A stretch of DNA of 64,000 nt from Gremmenia infestans (GCA_032629725.1 JAFEVB010000004.1:1612001-1676000); one strand, 5' to 3'; shown: positions 1 through 13,592, numbered from the stretch's first letter. Notes: generated from the sequence alone by a model not told the origin. Numbers and translations are program-made.

Positions 1-83
1 TTCAGACGGGAGCCCCCCCAATGCCACAGATCCCCCAGCAGTTCCAGACGGGAGCTCCTCCGATGCCACAGATTCCTCAGCAG
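1..83 (+). repeat. 42-bp coding tandem repeat in PAN1
   Basis: Two near-identical 42-bp units abut the left edge, each encoding a [18 protein letters not shown] peptide. Differences lie mostly at third positions. More copies may lie beyond the window. This kind of proline/glutamine repeat is length-variable in Pan1 orthologues. Confidence 0.8.
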
Positions 84-3000
84 TTCCAGAACCAGCAACC
101 GCCGCAGCCTCCAGCAGCTCCAGTTCAACAACCTCAGCCTACGGGTTTCTCAGCGATGGCCGATAGCTTCAAGACAACACCATCTGCGGCTCCGGCCAGA
201 GGACGTAGGGTATCGAAAGCAAAGACGGGTGCAAGGATACCAAATATCAGGCTGTCGTTCATCACTGCGCATGACCAGGCAAAGTTTGAGACTCTGTTTA
301 AGTCTGCGGTTGGGGATGGGCAAACGCTTTCGGGAGATAAGTCGCGGGATTTATTACTACGATCGAAGCTGGATGGCAATTACTTGTCTCAAATATGGTA
401 GGCTAGACTCCCAAGCATTTACAGTGTGGTTTAGTTACTAACGATTATTCCAGGACACTTGCAGATACCACCAGAGCCGGACAACTGCATTTTCCCGAAT
501 TCGCACTCGCAATGTATCTTTGCAACCTGAAGCTTAATGGCAAGCCTTTGCCCTCCGTTCTTCCCGAAAACATAAAGAATGAGGTTTCTAGCATGGTGGA
601 TATAATCAATTTTGGCGTCGCAGATAATGGAGCAGATCTTTCGCAGCAGACGAATGCACCCGATTTTAATGCTCGAATGAATGCAGCTTCGCCGCCTACA
701 ATTCAGCAGCCTCAACCAATACAGTCAAACTCAGCTCTTTTGACGACACAGATGACAGGTTTCCCTGCCCAGCAGAACAACTTTTCTGGTGGCCTTCAAG
801 GACAGCAACAGACTGGCTACCAGCAGCCTATGCAAACGGGTTTTAACCAAGGTCAGCAAGGAGGGTTGCAGCCACAGCAGACTGGATTTCAAAATATGCC
901 GAATCCATCCGCAACTGGTTATACAGGGCCCCGTCCTCCTATGCCTCCCATGCCCACTGGATTCAGCCCTAACCAAGGCCTTTCTCCCGCACAGACTGGA
1001 ATGGGTATGATTGCTCCGTTGAATAGTCAGCCTACAGGTCGCCCGGGACAATGGGGATTAGTCAATGCTCCTGCAAGTGGTTTACCAAATATCGATCTCT
1101 TGCAATCAAGGATGATGCCTCAGCAAGGCCGTGAACAAGGAGCTTTTACAACATCTGGTCTACAGGGAAATGCAGTCATTCCTTGGGCTGTCACTAAAGA
1201 TGAAAAGCAGCGATATGATGATATCTTCAAAGCATGGGATGGATTCAATAAGGGCTTCATTGGTGGTGATGTTGCCATTGAAGTCTTTGGACAAAGTGGA
1301 TTAAACAAGCCTGATCTCGAGCGAGTGTGGACATTGGCGGATCACGGCAATAAGGGACGACTTAATATGGACGAATTTGCGGTCGCTATGCATTTGATCT
1401 ACCGGAAGCTCAATAATTATCCGTTGCCAGCTCAGCTACCCCCGGAGCTTATCCCGCCTTCTACCCGAAACTTCAATGATTCCATTGGGGCTGTCAAAAG
1501 CTTGCTTCACCAAGAATCTGATTTCCGTAAAAATTCTGGAGCGAGTCTTTTGCCACAGAAGACTGGAGTCAGCTACCTCAAAAACCATTCCTTCAGGGGT
1601 GACTCAGGTGCTTCTAGATCTACCCGAAAGGATGCCACGGTCTTCAAAAACAACGATGATGATGTTGGGTACAAATCTAGCGCTCGCCGGAGGCTGGGTG
1701 GATCTGGTTCCCCACGACCATCTTCTCCATCTTCAACCTCAAGTGATGATCTATCATTAGAGCAAATCCGGAAGAAGATTCGTGAGAAACAAGTTCTGCT
1801 CGATGCCATCGACTTCAAGGATGAGAATGCTGCTGACGAGGATGATTTGCTCGATCGAAAGGACCGACGTGAAGCTGAAGATCTGTATAATCGTATTCGT
1901 CGTATCCAGGAGGATATCGACGCTCATCCTGATGCTTCGTTGCGAAACGTCGACTCCGACGCTGAGCGTCGTATTCTGAAGCGACAATTGCAGGTCTTGA
2001 CGGACAAGCTACCCGAGATTGCGTCCCAGGTGCGAAGAACAGAAAGAAGCATTGCCGACGCCAAAATGGAGCTATTCCGATTAAAAGACTCAAAGGCTCA
2101 CCCAGGTAGCGCCTCTAATATGGTTGGCACTGGACCAGGTGGCTCAGTGACCGAAGCGGATAGACTCAAGGCAAAAGCCAAAGCGATGATGCAGCAGCGC
2201 ACTGCTGCTCTGACTGGAAGAAAGATTGAAAGTACTAATGATGATTTCGCTGCGCCTAAACGTTTAGAAGAAGAGAATTCGAGAATCCGAAATGAGAAAG
2301 AGAACAATGAACGCATGGTCAAGGATGTTGAGGATAGCGTTCGGGACTTCTCTCGCGGTCTGGAGGATAGTCTCAAGGAAGGATCTGAAGACTCAACAAG
2401 TGAACATGAGAGACGAAGGTGGGAGGATGGCCTTGGGGTTGAGGAAGAGGTCAAGGAATTCATCTTTGATCTTCAGAGATCTAGCAGGTCTTCAAAGGTC
2501 AGGACAGAAGATCGTAACCGAACCACTCAAGATGCACCACGTGCCGAGCCATCCCGCTACGAAAGCCCTGCTGCTTCACACAGTGAGCCACGTACGGTGA
2601 AGCCTGCAGCTGCACCAGCCGCTGGCGGTACCTACTCTCAGTACAAGACCCCAGAGGATCGAGCCGCATACATCAAGCAACAAGCCGAGCAACGCATGGC
2701 TGAACGTCTTGCTGCCCTTGGTATCAAGGCACCAAGCAAACCAGGCGAGTCGACTCAGCAGAGACTAGACCGAGAGAAGAACGAGCGTGCTGCCAAACTT
2801 CGACAAGCAGAAGAAGAAGATGCTAGACGCGAGGCCGAGAGGCAAGCTAGGATTAACGAGGAACAGGGCATACCACCTCCAGCGCCTGCTCCAGCTGCCC
2901 CTGAACCAAGAGGCGCTGCAAAGAAACCACCCCCACCTCCGTCAAGAAAGGCAGCTAAGAGCGACGCCAGTGAGCGCAAGGCTGAAGAGGGGCAGCGAGT

Positions 3001-4233
3001 TCTAGAAGAGCAGAAGGCGCAAATTATCGCTACACAAGATCTCGAGTAAGTCGTTCTAAATGGATGGATATTATATATGCTAAAACTATCAGGGATGATG
3101 CAAAACGCCAAGAAGCTGAGATCGAGAAAGAGCGTCAAGCTTCGCAAGCTCGTCTCAAGGCTCTCGAGGACCAAGTGAAAGCCGGCAAGATTAAGAAGGA
3201 AGAAGAGAAACGAAGAAAGAAGGCAGCTCACGCCGAGGCTAAACAAAATGAAGCCAGATTGGCTGCTCAGCGAGCTGAAATTGAGGCCGCTCAAGCTCGG
3301 GAACGAGAATTGCAACGTCAGTTGGAGGCTATGGACGCTGACGATGATGATGATGACTCGTCAGAGGATGAAGAAGGTCCAGAGCAAATTACTCCACAAG
3401 CTTCCACACCAACCCAAGGCAGTCAAGAGCTTGACAGGAAGGAGATATCACCGCCTACACCTCCAGTGCCAGCTTTCGTTCCCCCTGTGCCCTCTCCAGC
3501 CGCGACGATACCCCTTCCAGTTGCTAGCCCACCAACAGCAGATACCGAAACAAAGAACCCATTCTTGAAGAAACTTGCACAGGCCGGCGGCGAGGGACCA
3601 TCCCCTGCCGCTCAATCCTCGGTCTCCAACAACCCATTCCACCGCCTACCATCCCAAGAGGTCGCAAAATCACCTGAGCCCATCGCTACTCAACCTACCG
3701 GCAACCGCCCATCCCGTGTCCGCCCAGAAGAAGATGACTGGTCCGTCGTCGGTTCCGATAAAGAAGACGATTCGTCCGATGAGGAAGGTCCTGGAGCAGG
3801 CAACGCCCGTCAATTGGCGTCCATCCTATTCGGCACTATGGGTCCGGCCCGTCCTCTCTCCGCAGCAGGAACAGGCCCCAGCTCCACACCCACAAGCCCT
3901 GCTCCAGCTCACGATTCTCCCGCCGCTCCTCCACCACCAGCCATGCCTTTTTTCGGCGCTCCTGGAGCTCCCCCACCTCCTCCACCAATGCCAAGCGGTG
4001 GTGCACCCCCCCCACCACCTATGCCCAATATGAGCGCCCCGCCTCCTCCGCCTATGCCATTTGGCGCTCCTGCTCCGCCGCCTCCGCCTATGCCTGCTAC
4101 TAGTGTTGGTGCGCCCGCTGGAGCTGGACGTCCTTCTGGGTTATTGGGTGAGATCCAGATGGGGAAGAATTTGAAGAAGACTCAGACTAAGGATAAGAGT
4201 GCTGCTTCGGTTGCAGGGAGAGTTCTGAATTAA
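3..4233 (+). CDS. PAN1: PAN1-like endocytic/actin-regulatory EH-domain scaffold, 5' partial
   Basis: Exons 3..397, 454..3045 and 3093..4233 join in frame to 1375 visible residues. The reading frame is open to the left edge, so the N-terminus is missing. In order: a 14-residue proline/glutamine tandem repeat at the edge; a first EH domain (visible residues ~77-165, split by intron 1 at WTLAD); a QTG-rich linker with Prk1/Ark1-type LxxQxTG sites ([21 protein letters not shown]); a second EH domain (~371-465, [21 protein letters not shown]); a coiled coil; a long KE-rich helix with an acidic run; polyproline stretches; and a C-terminal WH2-like tail. This matches Pan1, the scaffold linking clathrin-mediated endocytosis to Arp2/3 actin assembly at cortical patches. 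Intron 1 has a perfect TTACTAAC branch site. Identification is firm; the exact N-terminus is outside the window. Confidence 0.95.
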
Positions 4234-7200
4234 GTTATCATGATAGGATAGGTTTGGGATCGAGGCATGGGGAAAGAGTTGTATTATATTCGTGATGAGG
4301 GATGAGAGATTGGAAAGCACATATTGAAATTGAAATTCCAGATTGAGTTGAACACATTTTGTGCTCATAATTTATCAACCAAAAGTTCCCTGAATCTCGC
4401 CACTACATGGTTAGTGTCTCCCTCTAACTGCTAACCTTTGCCCTTCCTATTGCTATTGTCAGTTTCGACTCTAAAGTTTTTGTCGAATCGTTCCAGTTCT
4501 ATCTTATTACTGTTCTACCTAACTCCTATTTTATTGATCCACTAACCAATATGCACAAGACACAGATTCCGAGTCATGATATCACATTTAAAATTGTTCG
4601 ATCGGTCATCTCAATAAAATCTTCAGAGATGAAATGCGCAGTGGTAAGACCGAGTACATTGTAAAATGTCAGTGGACCTCATCAAGCTGACCGAATTACT
4701 GGGCGTGATATGATGTCCTCGAGATGCAAATTTAAGGGAAAGGCTGGTTCTGCACTATCACTGTATGCTGCAACGAAGGAGGCAGGTGAAAGAGCTGCCA
4801 ATTCTGGGCACATTTAGTCGGTGTGGGTGAAGCTCTTGTGTTTCTCAGGGGGGAATCAGACTAGACAGGTTCCTTGTGAAATATCATAATGTATTCATAG
4901 TCTAGAATGAACAAAGCGCCATAAAAAGAGCCTTGTGAAAAGATCAAGCTATGTTTGAGTGCGATGTAGACGTCCGCATCTCAAAGAATAAGTCGCCCGA
5001 CGCATAGAGACTTCAGGTTCCATAAAGTAGTTCAAATTCCCTGAAATTGTGATTGCACGCCGAGTAGTCTCAATAGCATCGTGACAATTGAGCCTTGCAA
5101 AGGTACTAAATCACTCTATTACCTAAACTTAATTTACAATTAGGCGTTTCGATTACAGCCGCAATCTACCTTTTGTCGTCAGGGCAATACTTGAGAGTTT
5201 GCGAACGCCCTTACCTCCCTCCACCCGAGGCTTGACGACGCACTCGGCCTTGCTGTTTGAACATCGTCGATGGGATGCATCATTTCCATCAACTTCGCAT
5301 GCCATCTAAATCTGCCGGGCAGAGTCAAACCAAATTTACCACCCTCTCCCGCCGGTAACGCTGCTTGTTTGTCCATCAACAATGCAGCCTTCAGGTCCAT
5401 TCGCGCCTCTTACATCTTGCCTGAGTTGGCTTTGCTACCCTTTGTCTCCATTCTAGCTGTCACTTGTGTCCTTGTAGGGGAAATCGTGGCATCAATTCGT
5501 GCCTTATCGATGCTTCAAGACCCGGAAGTGATCGTCGGTACATACGAATGTTCTTTTTGGGTGCAGCAGAATTTGGTCAAGATGTGCCCGTCCCATTGAT
5601 GTACCTATATACATCTACTGATAGTTCTTTCTGAAGACTAAACCTATGTAAGCAAAGAGCCGAGAAGATGCTGTTCTCCTATGCGGGGTCATGAGGCAAG
5701 TGTAACAAGAGTTATATGACCATATGCATGATGATGCTTTTACAAACCCTCAAGATTTCAATTAAACTCGGGAATCTTGGAAATAGCACCTTTGTGCTAC
5801 TGTACCACACGAATACTGGTTAGGGCAACAGAAAGTCTGCCGGAGGATGCATCCAAGACCTAGTCTAGGGTACATCCGTGGGGTGGCACCGCTCCTTATG
5901 TCTAGGACCCTGAGTGTTATCCTTCATGCTTTTTTCGGTACAAGCAATCTCATCGCACGATAGTTGATGGCATGAAGTGGATGAATATTGCAGACTCCAA
6001 AGGATGATGGGGATGCCGAAGGGAAGGGGACAAGGCTTCGTGGAAATTGGGTGTTCTGGATTCCAGAAATTCGTTCTGGGGAAAGTCGCGACGCCGTGGA
6101 TCCGGAGCAGCAGTTCTCTGATCGGGTTTCCCCATGGACAACTTCGTCGAAGATACAAATACAAATACAGATACTTCTTGCGTATATTGCTCGTTCCCGC
6201 GAAGAAGGAATACGAAACTCTCACCAAGTCCAATTTCGGTGCAACATACAGTAGTACAGTACAGACAGGGCTGACCATGTCAGACTGGGATTGCCAGCAC
6301 CACCAAACATCATCGTGCATGCTGGCGCATCGATTGCCGGCACCACCAGTGACCAGACGAATGAATCGCTTCATCATCATCATCACCATCACGCCCAGTC
6401 TCAGCCATTCTATATTCGTCTTATTGGCCGAACATGATGGGCAGGAACGCATGACATTTGGATGATTGGGCTTGACCGTGTCCGTGTTCCTGCCCAACCC
6501 CATTTACCGGCCTAAGTAAGTTCTACAGGCTCTCGGGCTCAAGGTATCTCCTTGTACTGTTCGCCCTGGTTCCCACTATTTCAGAGTCCCAGAGCGCTGC
6601 CACGCCGTCTTTATCGCAGCTATCGCTCGCTGTAGGGAGCCGCCTGCGCCGTTCCTTCCTGAAGAGTTAGGCTCCGATTATTCTATCTCGCCCAATAATG
6701 CCTGAACGCAGCCACAACTAACCCAACTCCAAACACTCGCTCGGCGGGCCTCATCATCGTCTGAAGGGAAAGACCCTGATGCCCCCAAGTACAGTACATC
6801 GCCGAGTACAGTAGGTTCTCAAGAAGATCTCTCCTTTGTGTTGCCGAGTAATCCAGATTATAATTTATACACCCATTTGTTTGAAGTATTCCTTTATCTT
6901 GCCCAGCTTCGCAGAGTGGCAAATATCCAAAACGAAGCATTTCCTGCATTATTTGTTTATATCCTGGCCAGAACTCGAGATCCTCCCTGGATCGCCCTGC
7001 CACTGCTGCCAGACTTGCAGCTCACCCGTAGCTTCACGCTGGCGCTTCCATAGCGTATATAGATCCAAGAGGCAGATCATTGTATTGCTGAGACTATAAA
7101 TTAGCGGCTTCAATCCCATCCAGAGCATAAAGGATCTCGACTACCTTGCGAACTCATAATTTCCCAGGTCGTCCCACCGACTTGTTTCACTATCCGTCCA

Positions 7201-7386
7201 GTACAGACATCCTGGGCAAGACCCCATCTTTACTTCGGAGGACCACCCAGGACCCGTCATTGACCCTTAGGAATAACTTCCCCATCAACCGAGAATCCGT
7301 TGGAGAAAACCATCTGTTTGATTTCCTTTCGTCTTGTTGTACATTTGCTCTCTCATTCTTCTTGCCGTGGAAACAATTGCCTAGAA
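4234..7386. other. 3.1-kb intergenic region, no supported gene
   Basis: AT-rich and broken by stops near PAN1. An open stretch at 5270..5599 (+, 109 codons) includes a hydrophobic segment but lacks splice or family support. Overlapping ORFs on both strands at 5.9-6.5 kb are low complexity. Small repeats: a TACAAA-type run at 6151..6174 and a CAT/CAC run at 6371..6391. The last ~500 bp is presumably the promoter and leader of the next gene. Confidence 0.6.
6371..6391. repeat. CAT/CAC trinucleotide microsatellite
   Basis: Seven consecutive CAT or CAC triplets in intergenic DNA. This explains the Ile/His-rich spurious ORFs here. Confidence 0.85.
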
Positions 7387-8535
7387 ATGATGGCCGCAAG
7401 AAGAAGCCTTCAAGTCCAACCGGACTACGGTCACGGACGTCCCATCTCGAGTTCGTTTGTGGACTCCTCGAGAAGGTACGAGATAATCTGATGATCAGGA
7501 TGTGTGATCCAAGGCTAACCGTCGCAAGCTCTACATATCCGGATGTCACTCGCACTGCGTATGACAGTTTATCATATTACCCTACGTCGAGGTAAGGTTG
7601 TTATGCCCAGAGCTTGAAGCCAAAACACTGAAGGTCCATCTCGAAGCGCCTCGTACACTACGGACGTGCCAGCTTCAAGTTTTAGTCCGATCCCCATTTC
7701 CTCCGGCTCCTCTCTCCTACGTTCAGATTCGACGTACACTTCCAGCGGCTACAACGCCGGCCCATCATCAGCCATCTATGGATCTGCTGGACCTGGGTAT
7801 GGGTCATATACCAGCTCAGCCTCAACTTGGGAACCTCAAGGCAGAGTCTCCCCTGAGAATTATTTGGATGATTATGTTTCTTCCCCAGGTCCCGCAGACT
7901 TTATGACCGAACCATCAAGCAAAGCTTCTGGAAAGTCCAAGTCCGATAGCAAAGGGCATTCCCAGCAAAGACGGCCATCTAACCGGGATGAATTTGACGG
8001 CCCCCATCAATTCTTGCAACGACCCCCTCCTGAATACATCGCCCAGCAGGAGAGAGATCTGCCACATCTCCCCACCAATCTCATCGTTCACGAGCAGGAT
8101 AATATCCTCACAAGGGTGAATGACCGGCTTTCTCAATGCGCCTTTGATTTTGTGGCCAAGTATCAATTTCCAATACCTCTAGCCAATGGAGAATTAAGAC
8201 CTGTGGAAAGACCCCAAGACCGGGAGTGGACTGAGTGGGTATATCTCCTGAAACGACTTGCTACCAAAAGACGCATTCCGGCAAGGGTGCTTTACAATGG
8301 CCAGATCAAACAATTCATTACCATATTGGAAAATTCCTTGGAAATGCGGCATGCTGCCAAGCATCAATCTCGCCCTCTGAAAGACGACAGGAATATCCTC
8401 CAATTGATATCAGCTGGAATACAAGTCGCGAAGATTCTGAAAGATTCCAGTGCCATGGAGTATCTGGATCGATTATACGTTACGACCGAGAAGCAGATCC
8501 AGGAAAGAAGCGTTAGTGCCCGCTATCGTTCTTGA
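7387..8535 (+). CDS. conserved-looking fungal protein of unknown function
   Basis: Exons 7387..7475, 7529..7591 and 7647..8535 give 346 residues; all junctions keep phase. Intron 1 has a CTAAC branch site; intron 2 is inferred from phase and its branch site is weak. ATG 7387 is followed at once by a second ATG. The N-terminal third is Ser/Gly/Tyr/Pro-rich and looks disordered. The C-terminal ~200 residues look folded and helical, starting near PPPEYIAQQERDLPHLPTNL and including a WTEWVYLLKRLATKRRIPARVLYNGQ stretch. I do not recognise a named domain and see no signal peptide or membrane segment. The codon pattern and long closed frame make it a real gene; its function is unknown. Confidence 0.75.
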
Positions 8536-9684
8536 TGGAGTTTTCTGCGTTATGTTTGCAGATTTATACGTTGCAGTTGTGTAAGTGTTAGGAGCCTTTC
8601 GACATATATTTGGTTCGCCGTGCACTTTGGCCTGCCCTCTCTTTGTGCATCCTCTATTGGATCATGTTCTGGAACTACCAGGGAATCTCTTTTCATTCTC
8701 TGCTTTCTATTGCGCCATCTGTGAGAGCTGTGCCGCATTCAAGGACCACTGATTCCACAATCAACCCCATTTTGGAGACTTCCAAGGAAAAAGCCCACTT
8801 GCCACAGGATTTCGTTTTTTAGGAAGAGGTGATCTCGAGCTCGGGTGACTCGTTCCCGAGCCTTGGGAAACTGATATGCTGGATAGGCCAATGAAGTCTT
8901 TATTGGCATGAGTTTGCGGAGCGCCGGGGCTGAAATTTTTCAAATTCGAGTGAGAATGCGATATCACGTGGCCAAATTTTTGAGTGGACCACAATGGAGG
9001 GAGTACTGAATATCGTGGCATTTACAGATTAGTTCCAGGCTCCTCGCCTTTTTGATGGCTGTCGTTCAACGTATCGAATAGTTTTTTGTTCTCGGTTTTG
9101 CATTGGGAGGCAGCGACGAATAGCTTTTCAGTACCGCGAAGCCGGGCGTCGGGGTGGGTTTTGATTCCGAATTATTTGCAGAGGGAGTGCCGGATATGGT
9201 GATTTGGTTGCGGTGACGAAAAGGGCAAGGCGCTGTGCTTATGTATGTAGAGTGTGTTGGACGTCTGTCACCCAATAACAGTTCTCACTCAATATATTTA
9301 CGCGCTCCCCACATGCTCCAACGTGCCCAATTAAGCAAGGAGGCTTATCAAAAACCCCACAGAGGGGTGACCTTGGCGGGCGCCACCCGGTATCCAGAAA
9401 GGTAATATCGGTAAGTGCAGAGCCTCTTCCAGTATGTCCTTCTAGGCATCTGCTGAGACAAGAGGCAGTCTTCTTCACTCAGAGTATCATATATTTGACC
9501 ATGACGCTTGGGTTGGTGGTCTAACAATAAATACTGTGTACTTACTTTGCCCGAATTGCGTGCTCTCATTGGACACCGAGTATTCAAAGCCACAGCCTCG
9601 TGGCCCGTCAACCTGTTGCCTGATCTCTCCGAGCTCGAAATATATCCATTGCTGCTCAAATCGGGCAGTCCAAATATCCCTAGA
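8536..9684. other. intergenic region upstream of the zinc-cluster gene
   Basis: No supported gene. It contains a short perfect hairpin (CTCGGG / CCCGAG around 8840-8862). It probably holds the 3' end of the previous transcript and the promoter and leader of the next gene. Confidence 0.6.
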
Positions 9685-12252
9685 ATGGCAGGCATCAATG
9701 GCCCCCCAAGGAGCCTCAAGCATCGCAACCAGCCTCAGCAGAATGTGCAATCTCAAATCGAGCCTGGTTCCTACCCAACCGAAATGATCCTCGATGGTAC
9801 GACATCAGGCTACACTGCAACGACCTCGGACATGATGTATGATACTGGGTATAGTGGGGAGCCTGGATACTATATGGACGTCGCAGGGAGCGAGAAACAA
9901 GGGTCGAATCCGGATGCTATGAGTTTCGTCAATCTTGCGGGTACTAGTGTCATGACGCATACCTCCAGCAGCTATGTGATGGTGCGCAAGAGAGTGAACT
10001 CCAATGAGTCTAATGGGACGTCGGCAGAGGGATCAGAGAACCAAATGTACTCGGTTCCCCCGAGTTGTGGCTCTGCAGATTGGCACCATGGCGCTGATTT
10101 CGCTGTCGATATGGATCCCGCTGAGGAGGACCCATTTCAGACAATGGCGCCACATGATCCAAAAAGCCTTCTCTCTGGCATGTATAGCCCGGGTATGAGC
10201 TTTTTGAATATTCCCACCTTTCACAAGCTAATTGGTTTAGAGCCAAGACCAATCCCAAATCCTTATTCGCCAGAAGAAACAGTGAGTGCTAACAGTGGAA
10301 GCCCTGCAAGCCACGAATACATAGACAACTACACAACGAATTCCATGGACCAGAGCAGGACATTTACTTTACCTTCTAGGTCTTCCGATGACCCATGGAC
10401 CCACTATGAGCCCTATCGCGTTCCACGGTTTGATCCCGGATATACTGTTTTCGCGCCTTCTCCTGGCCCGGCCGTGGAGAACGACCAAGAAGAAGTTCGT
10501 TCGGGTCTTTCGATGCAGAAAGTTAATTCAAGAAATCACGGCCCTCGCTCCATGAAATCCATCTACAAGGGGAAGGAACGGGTCAAAGAGCGCGGGTGGG
10601 AACACGCCGTGGTTCAAAAAGGTGGGCTGCAACTGATATTGAACCCAGAAGAGCAGACAAGCCAACGTGGAGGGTGCCGAAAAGGAAAGCTGGATCCAGA
10701 AGCTGCAGAAAAAGCTCGTAAGATCCGTAGAATAACAGCATGCTGGAATTGCTGGATCCAGAAAGTCCCTGTAAATGCTCCTCGGAACTCACTACATATA
10801 ACCGCAGACTAACAATAGCAATTTAATAGTGCTCAGAGGGAAAGCCGTGTGATCGCTGCAAGAAACAATTCTCACCATCTGCAAACAACCTCTGCTGCAG
10901 GTCCCACTTCAAAGAATATGAGTCTGCGCTCTTCCCAGGTACGACCTCTTTTGGATTTTATTTGGATCTCGTACTGACGGTGTAAGAATACCTACATTCC
11001 CACTTTAAGAAACGTAAGATCGAGGATCTCTTCAATGAGCACACCAGTGGCTTCAGCGACACTGTGTTGGAGATCGACATCGCAACAGGAGAGTGTTTCA
11101 AGCCGATGAGGTTGTCGGCTAATGTTTTCGAGCCAATATCATGGGAGCTTTTAAGTCAGCATCGCCTGACGACAGAACAGGAAGAACAGAACTCGCCACT
11201 CGTACTGCAGATCAGTGCCCCAGTTGGCCTTCTTGGCCTTTCAACCCCGGAAATGAAGGATAAATGCAAAGAACATGTCGCGGAGATGATCGCAAACCCA
11301 GAGTACGTTGAGCAAGTGACTGCTGGGTGCAACAGCCAGATTCCGTACAGCATTTTGGCAGCGGCTACACAGTTCTCGAAGTGCAAAGACGTAAGTTTTG
11401 CATTGCCGCATATGCAGAAGGTGCTAATAGAGACTCATAGGTACCACTTGTCCACAATGTTCTAATGCTTCATGCAATCAACTACTTCATGAAAACACTA
11501 ATCACCTTCTCGGAGGAATCTGCAAGAAGTGTATATCAAACCCTACAGCCCTTTGGAGGGGCCCTCGAGCCGTATCTCTCCTCTCGACTACTTAGCCGGC
11601 AGATCAAGTACGCCATGCATAAGCTAAGCCGAGAGATAACCGTCGAGGTCCTTGAAGGCTTGGAGCGAAGTATGAGATCGAGAACAAAGGATTCATGGCC
11701 TGTGTCATTCTGCGCATTCCTCGTCCTTTGCCTCTGCATGGAAGGCTTGCAGATTGCCTGCGATATATACGTTGTCTGTGATATCGAAAAATGTCAGAAG
11801 GATGGTTCCAACTCGGCGTACAACCGCTTTCAGAGTCACCAGGCGTCCACCGTAATTGATGAGAACCCATTCAGCCAGTGCCAGAGACTGTTCCACGACA
11901 TATATAGATCACACAAGGAGTCGAACAGAGGCGCAAGAGAGGCAGGGTTCAATCCGCTTCGGAACCTAGCAAACAATGACAGGAACACAGGCCTCGAGCC
12001 AGCAGCAGATGTCATGGTGAAGTCGATATACCAGATGATCTGCCAATCATGTAAGGTAGTACATCCCACTAAGCAAGGACAAACATGCTGACTTGCACAG
12101 ATCCTGAAGTCATAGACCTTTCCGAGCGGCCTCCTTTAGTCAACAATGGATATTCTTTTGACCCGGAGAGTATCAAAATCAACGGAACAGGCCGCCTGGT
12201 TTCGAAATTCTTGAGGTCGTTCTTCCCCGACCACTACTGGCCTGCTGCGTGA
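9685..12252 (+). CDS. transcription factor-like protein with internal Zn2Cys6-type cluster
   Basis: Exons 9685..10770, 10830..10938, 10987..11390, 11441..12050 and 12101..12252 join to 786 residues with every phase matching. Cysteines 353, 356, 363, 369, 372 and 384 form C-x2-C-x6-C-x5-C-x2-C-x11-C, a fungal binuclear-cluster pattern preceded by a basic stretch (EKARKIRR). Two features are unusual: the cluster lies mid-protein after a ~350-residue Ser/Pro/Tyr-rich region, and the last gap is longer than the usual 6-9. Intron 1 falls exactly before the third Cys. The C-terminal ~400 residues are helical, as in other regulators of this class, and probably regulatory. The frame is open upstream from non-ATG codons; ATG 9685 is the first plausible start. 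Inferred role: nuclear DNA-binding regulator, target unknown. Confidence 0.82.
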
Positions 12253-13592
12253 GGCTGGAATAGATTCTAACTTGTCATGAACAAACATGGGTCCGCGTGG
12301 GAAGGTGCAACGATTTCAAAATTATTGTGATATTATTTGCATTATGGAGTTGGATATCGCGGCCGCAAGCCCCCGGGCCATTGGTGGGCAGGTTTGCGAA
12401 GTATACACCAACCAGTTATATAACGACAGTTGTAATGAAAGCTCTCTCGGAATAGTTCGTATCATCTTAAGACAGGTACTGCAATGTTTGTTTGTCCTGA
12501 TTAGTCCTCCTGGCGCACTTGTCAACGCCAGCAGGGTGGATAGGGCTGGCTGTCTAGGCCGTTGGTTCTTTATCCCACGAACGATAATTTAAAATAATTG
12601 ACACTCAAGTCCATGAAGAGGCGCAGGAGGTAGTAATATGTGGTTCGTATTGGTTGGAACAGTAATGGAAACAAGAAACAAAAGCAAGAGATAAATACTC
12701 GACAGGTGAAATATGGTACGGCGGGCCTTTGCAGGTGTCAGCTCCAGGTATTGCGTGCGCCGATAATAGCAACAGCAGCGACAATGTTAATCACTGCGAA
12801 TATGCAACCACGAAGTAGAGGCATAGTCATGAGCGACGATGCAGAATGTTGCGTTGGTTTTGGTGAGGAAGAAGAACAGAAGACGCAGCTGTGGAAAAAT
12901 TTCAAGAAGAACATGAATGCTAGCGGCCTTAAGCGAATGCTTACTAATCGACGCTATGTGCACGTGCACGTTCCCAAGCAGTACACTTGCAGCCTTGGCC
13001 TGATTGGTTCTTCTTGCTTGGAGCGGATCTGGGATTTCTTCTTTCTTCTTACACATTTTATGAACACAGCTACTCCACCGCTAGAAACCATTCACCGAAC
13101 TGGCTAGTCGTTTATACTGTCCTGTTACAGTTATCATAGTCGAGGGACTTATCTAAATGTGGCTGATCACCTAATGCGAAAGACTCGTTATGCAACCCTA
13201 GGTACTTCGAAAATAGAATCAAACCCCCGTTGCTAGTCTACCCATATGTAGAAACTGAGGTCAGAACTTTAAGGACACAGGTCTAGCGGTTTCGTAACCC
13301 ACAACTAAGATGGCAGATAAAACTCAAGATGTGACAATCGTGAGTGTGTCGTGCACTTGCGTGAAGCGCCATTTCTCCTTATTTCGGAATAGAAACTCCT
13401 TTCAACCCCACAAACTCCATACTTCTACCAGACCATTACTCCCACTTCCAAAAATCAAGCAAACATATCAATCAAATCATTAACCCACTCCACCACCTCC
13501 ACCCCCCGTCTCAGCACTTCGTTTTTCTCAAAGCAACTCCCCTCCTTATACAGCTCAATCTGTTGCTCAATAAAACTTCTTTCTTGGGAGTT
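12253..13592. other. intergenic region, no supported gene
   Basis: Opposing short ORFs around 12640-13107 show no coding character I trust. I see no repeat, tRNA or conserved motif. Confidence 0.6.

Noticed and set aside
5270..5599. 109-codon ORF (+) with a hydrophobic stretch
   Set aside because: No family features, an overlapping antisense ORF of similar quality, and no splice context. Could still be a lineage-specific small protein.
5865..6503. Long ORFs on both strands at 5.9-6.5 kb
   Set aside because: They mirror one another, run through microsatellites and encode low-complexity or random-looking protein.
12640..13107. 155-codon ORF (+) after the zinc-cluster gene
   Set aside because: Begins at a non-ATG codon, has an opposing ORF, and shows no domain or plausible splice partners.
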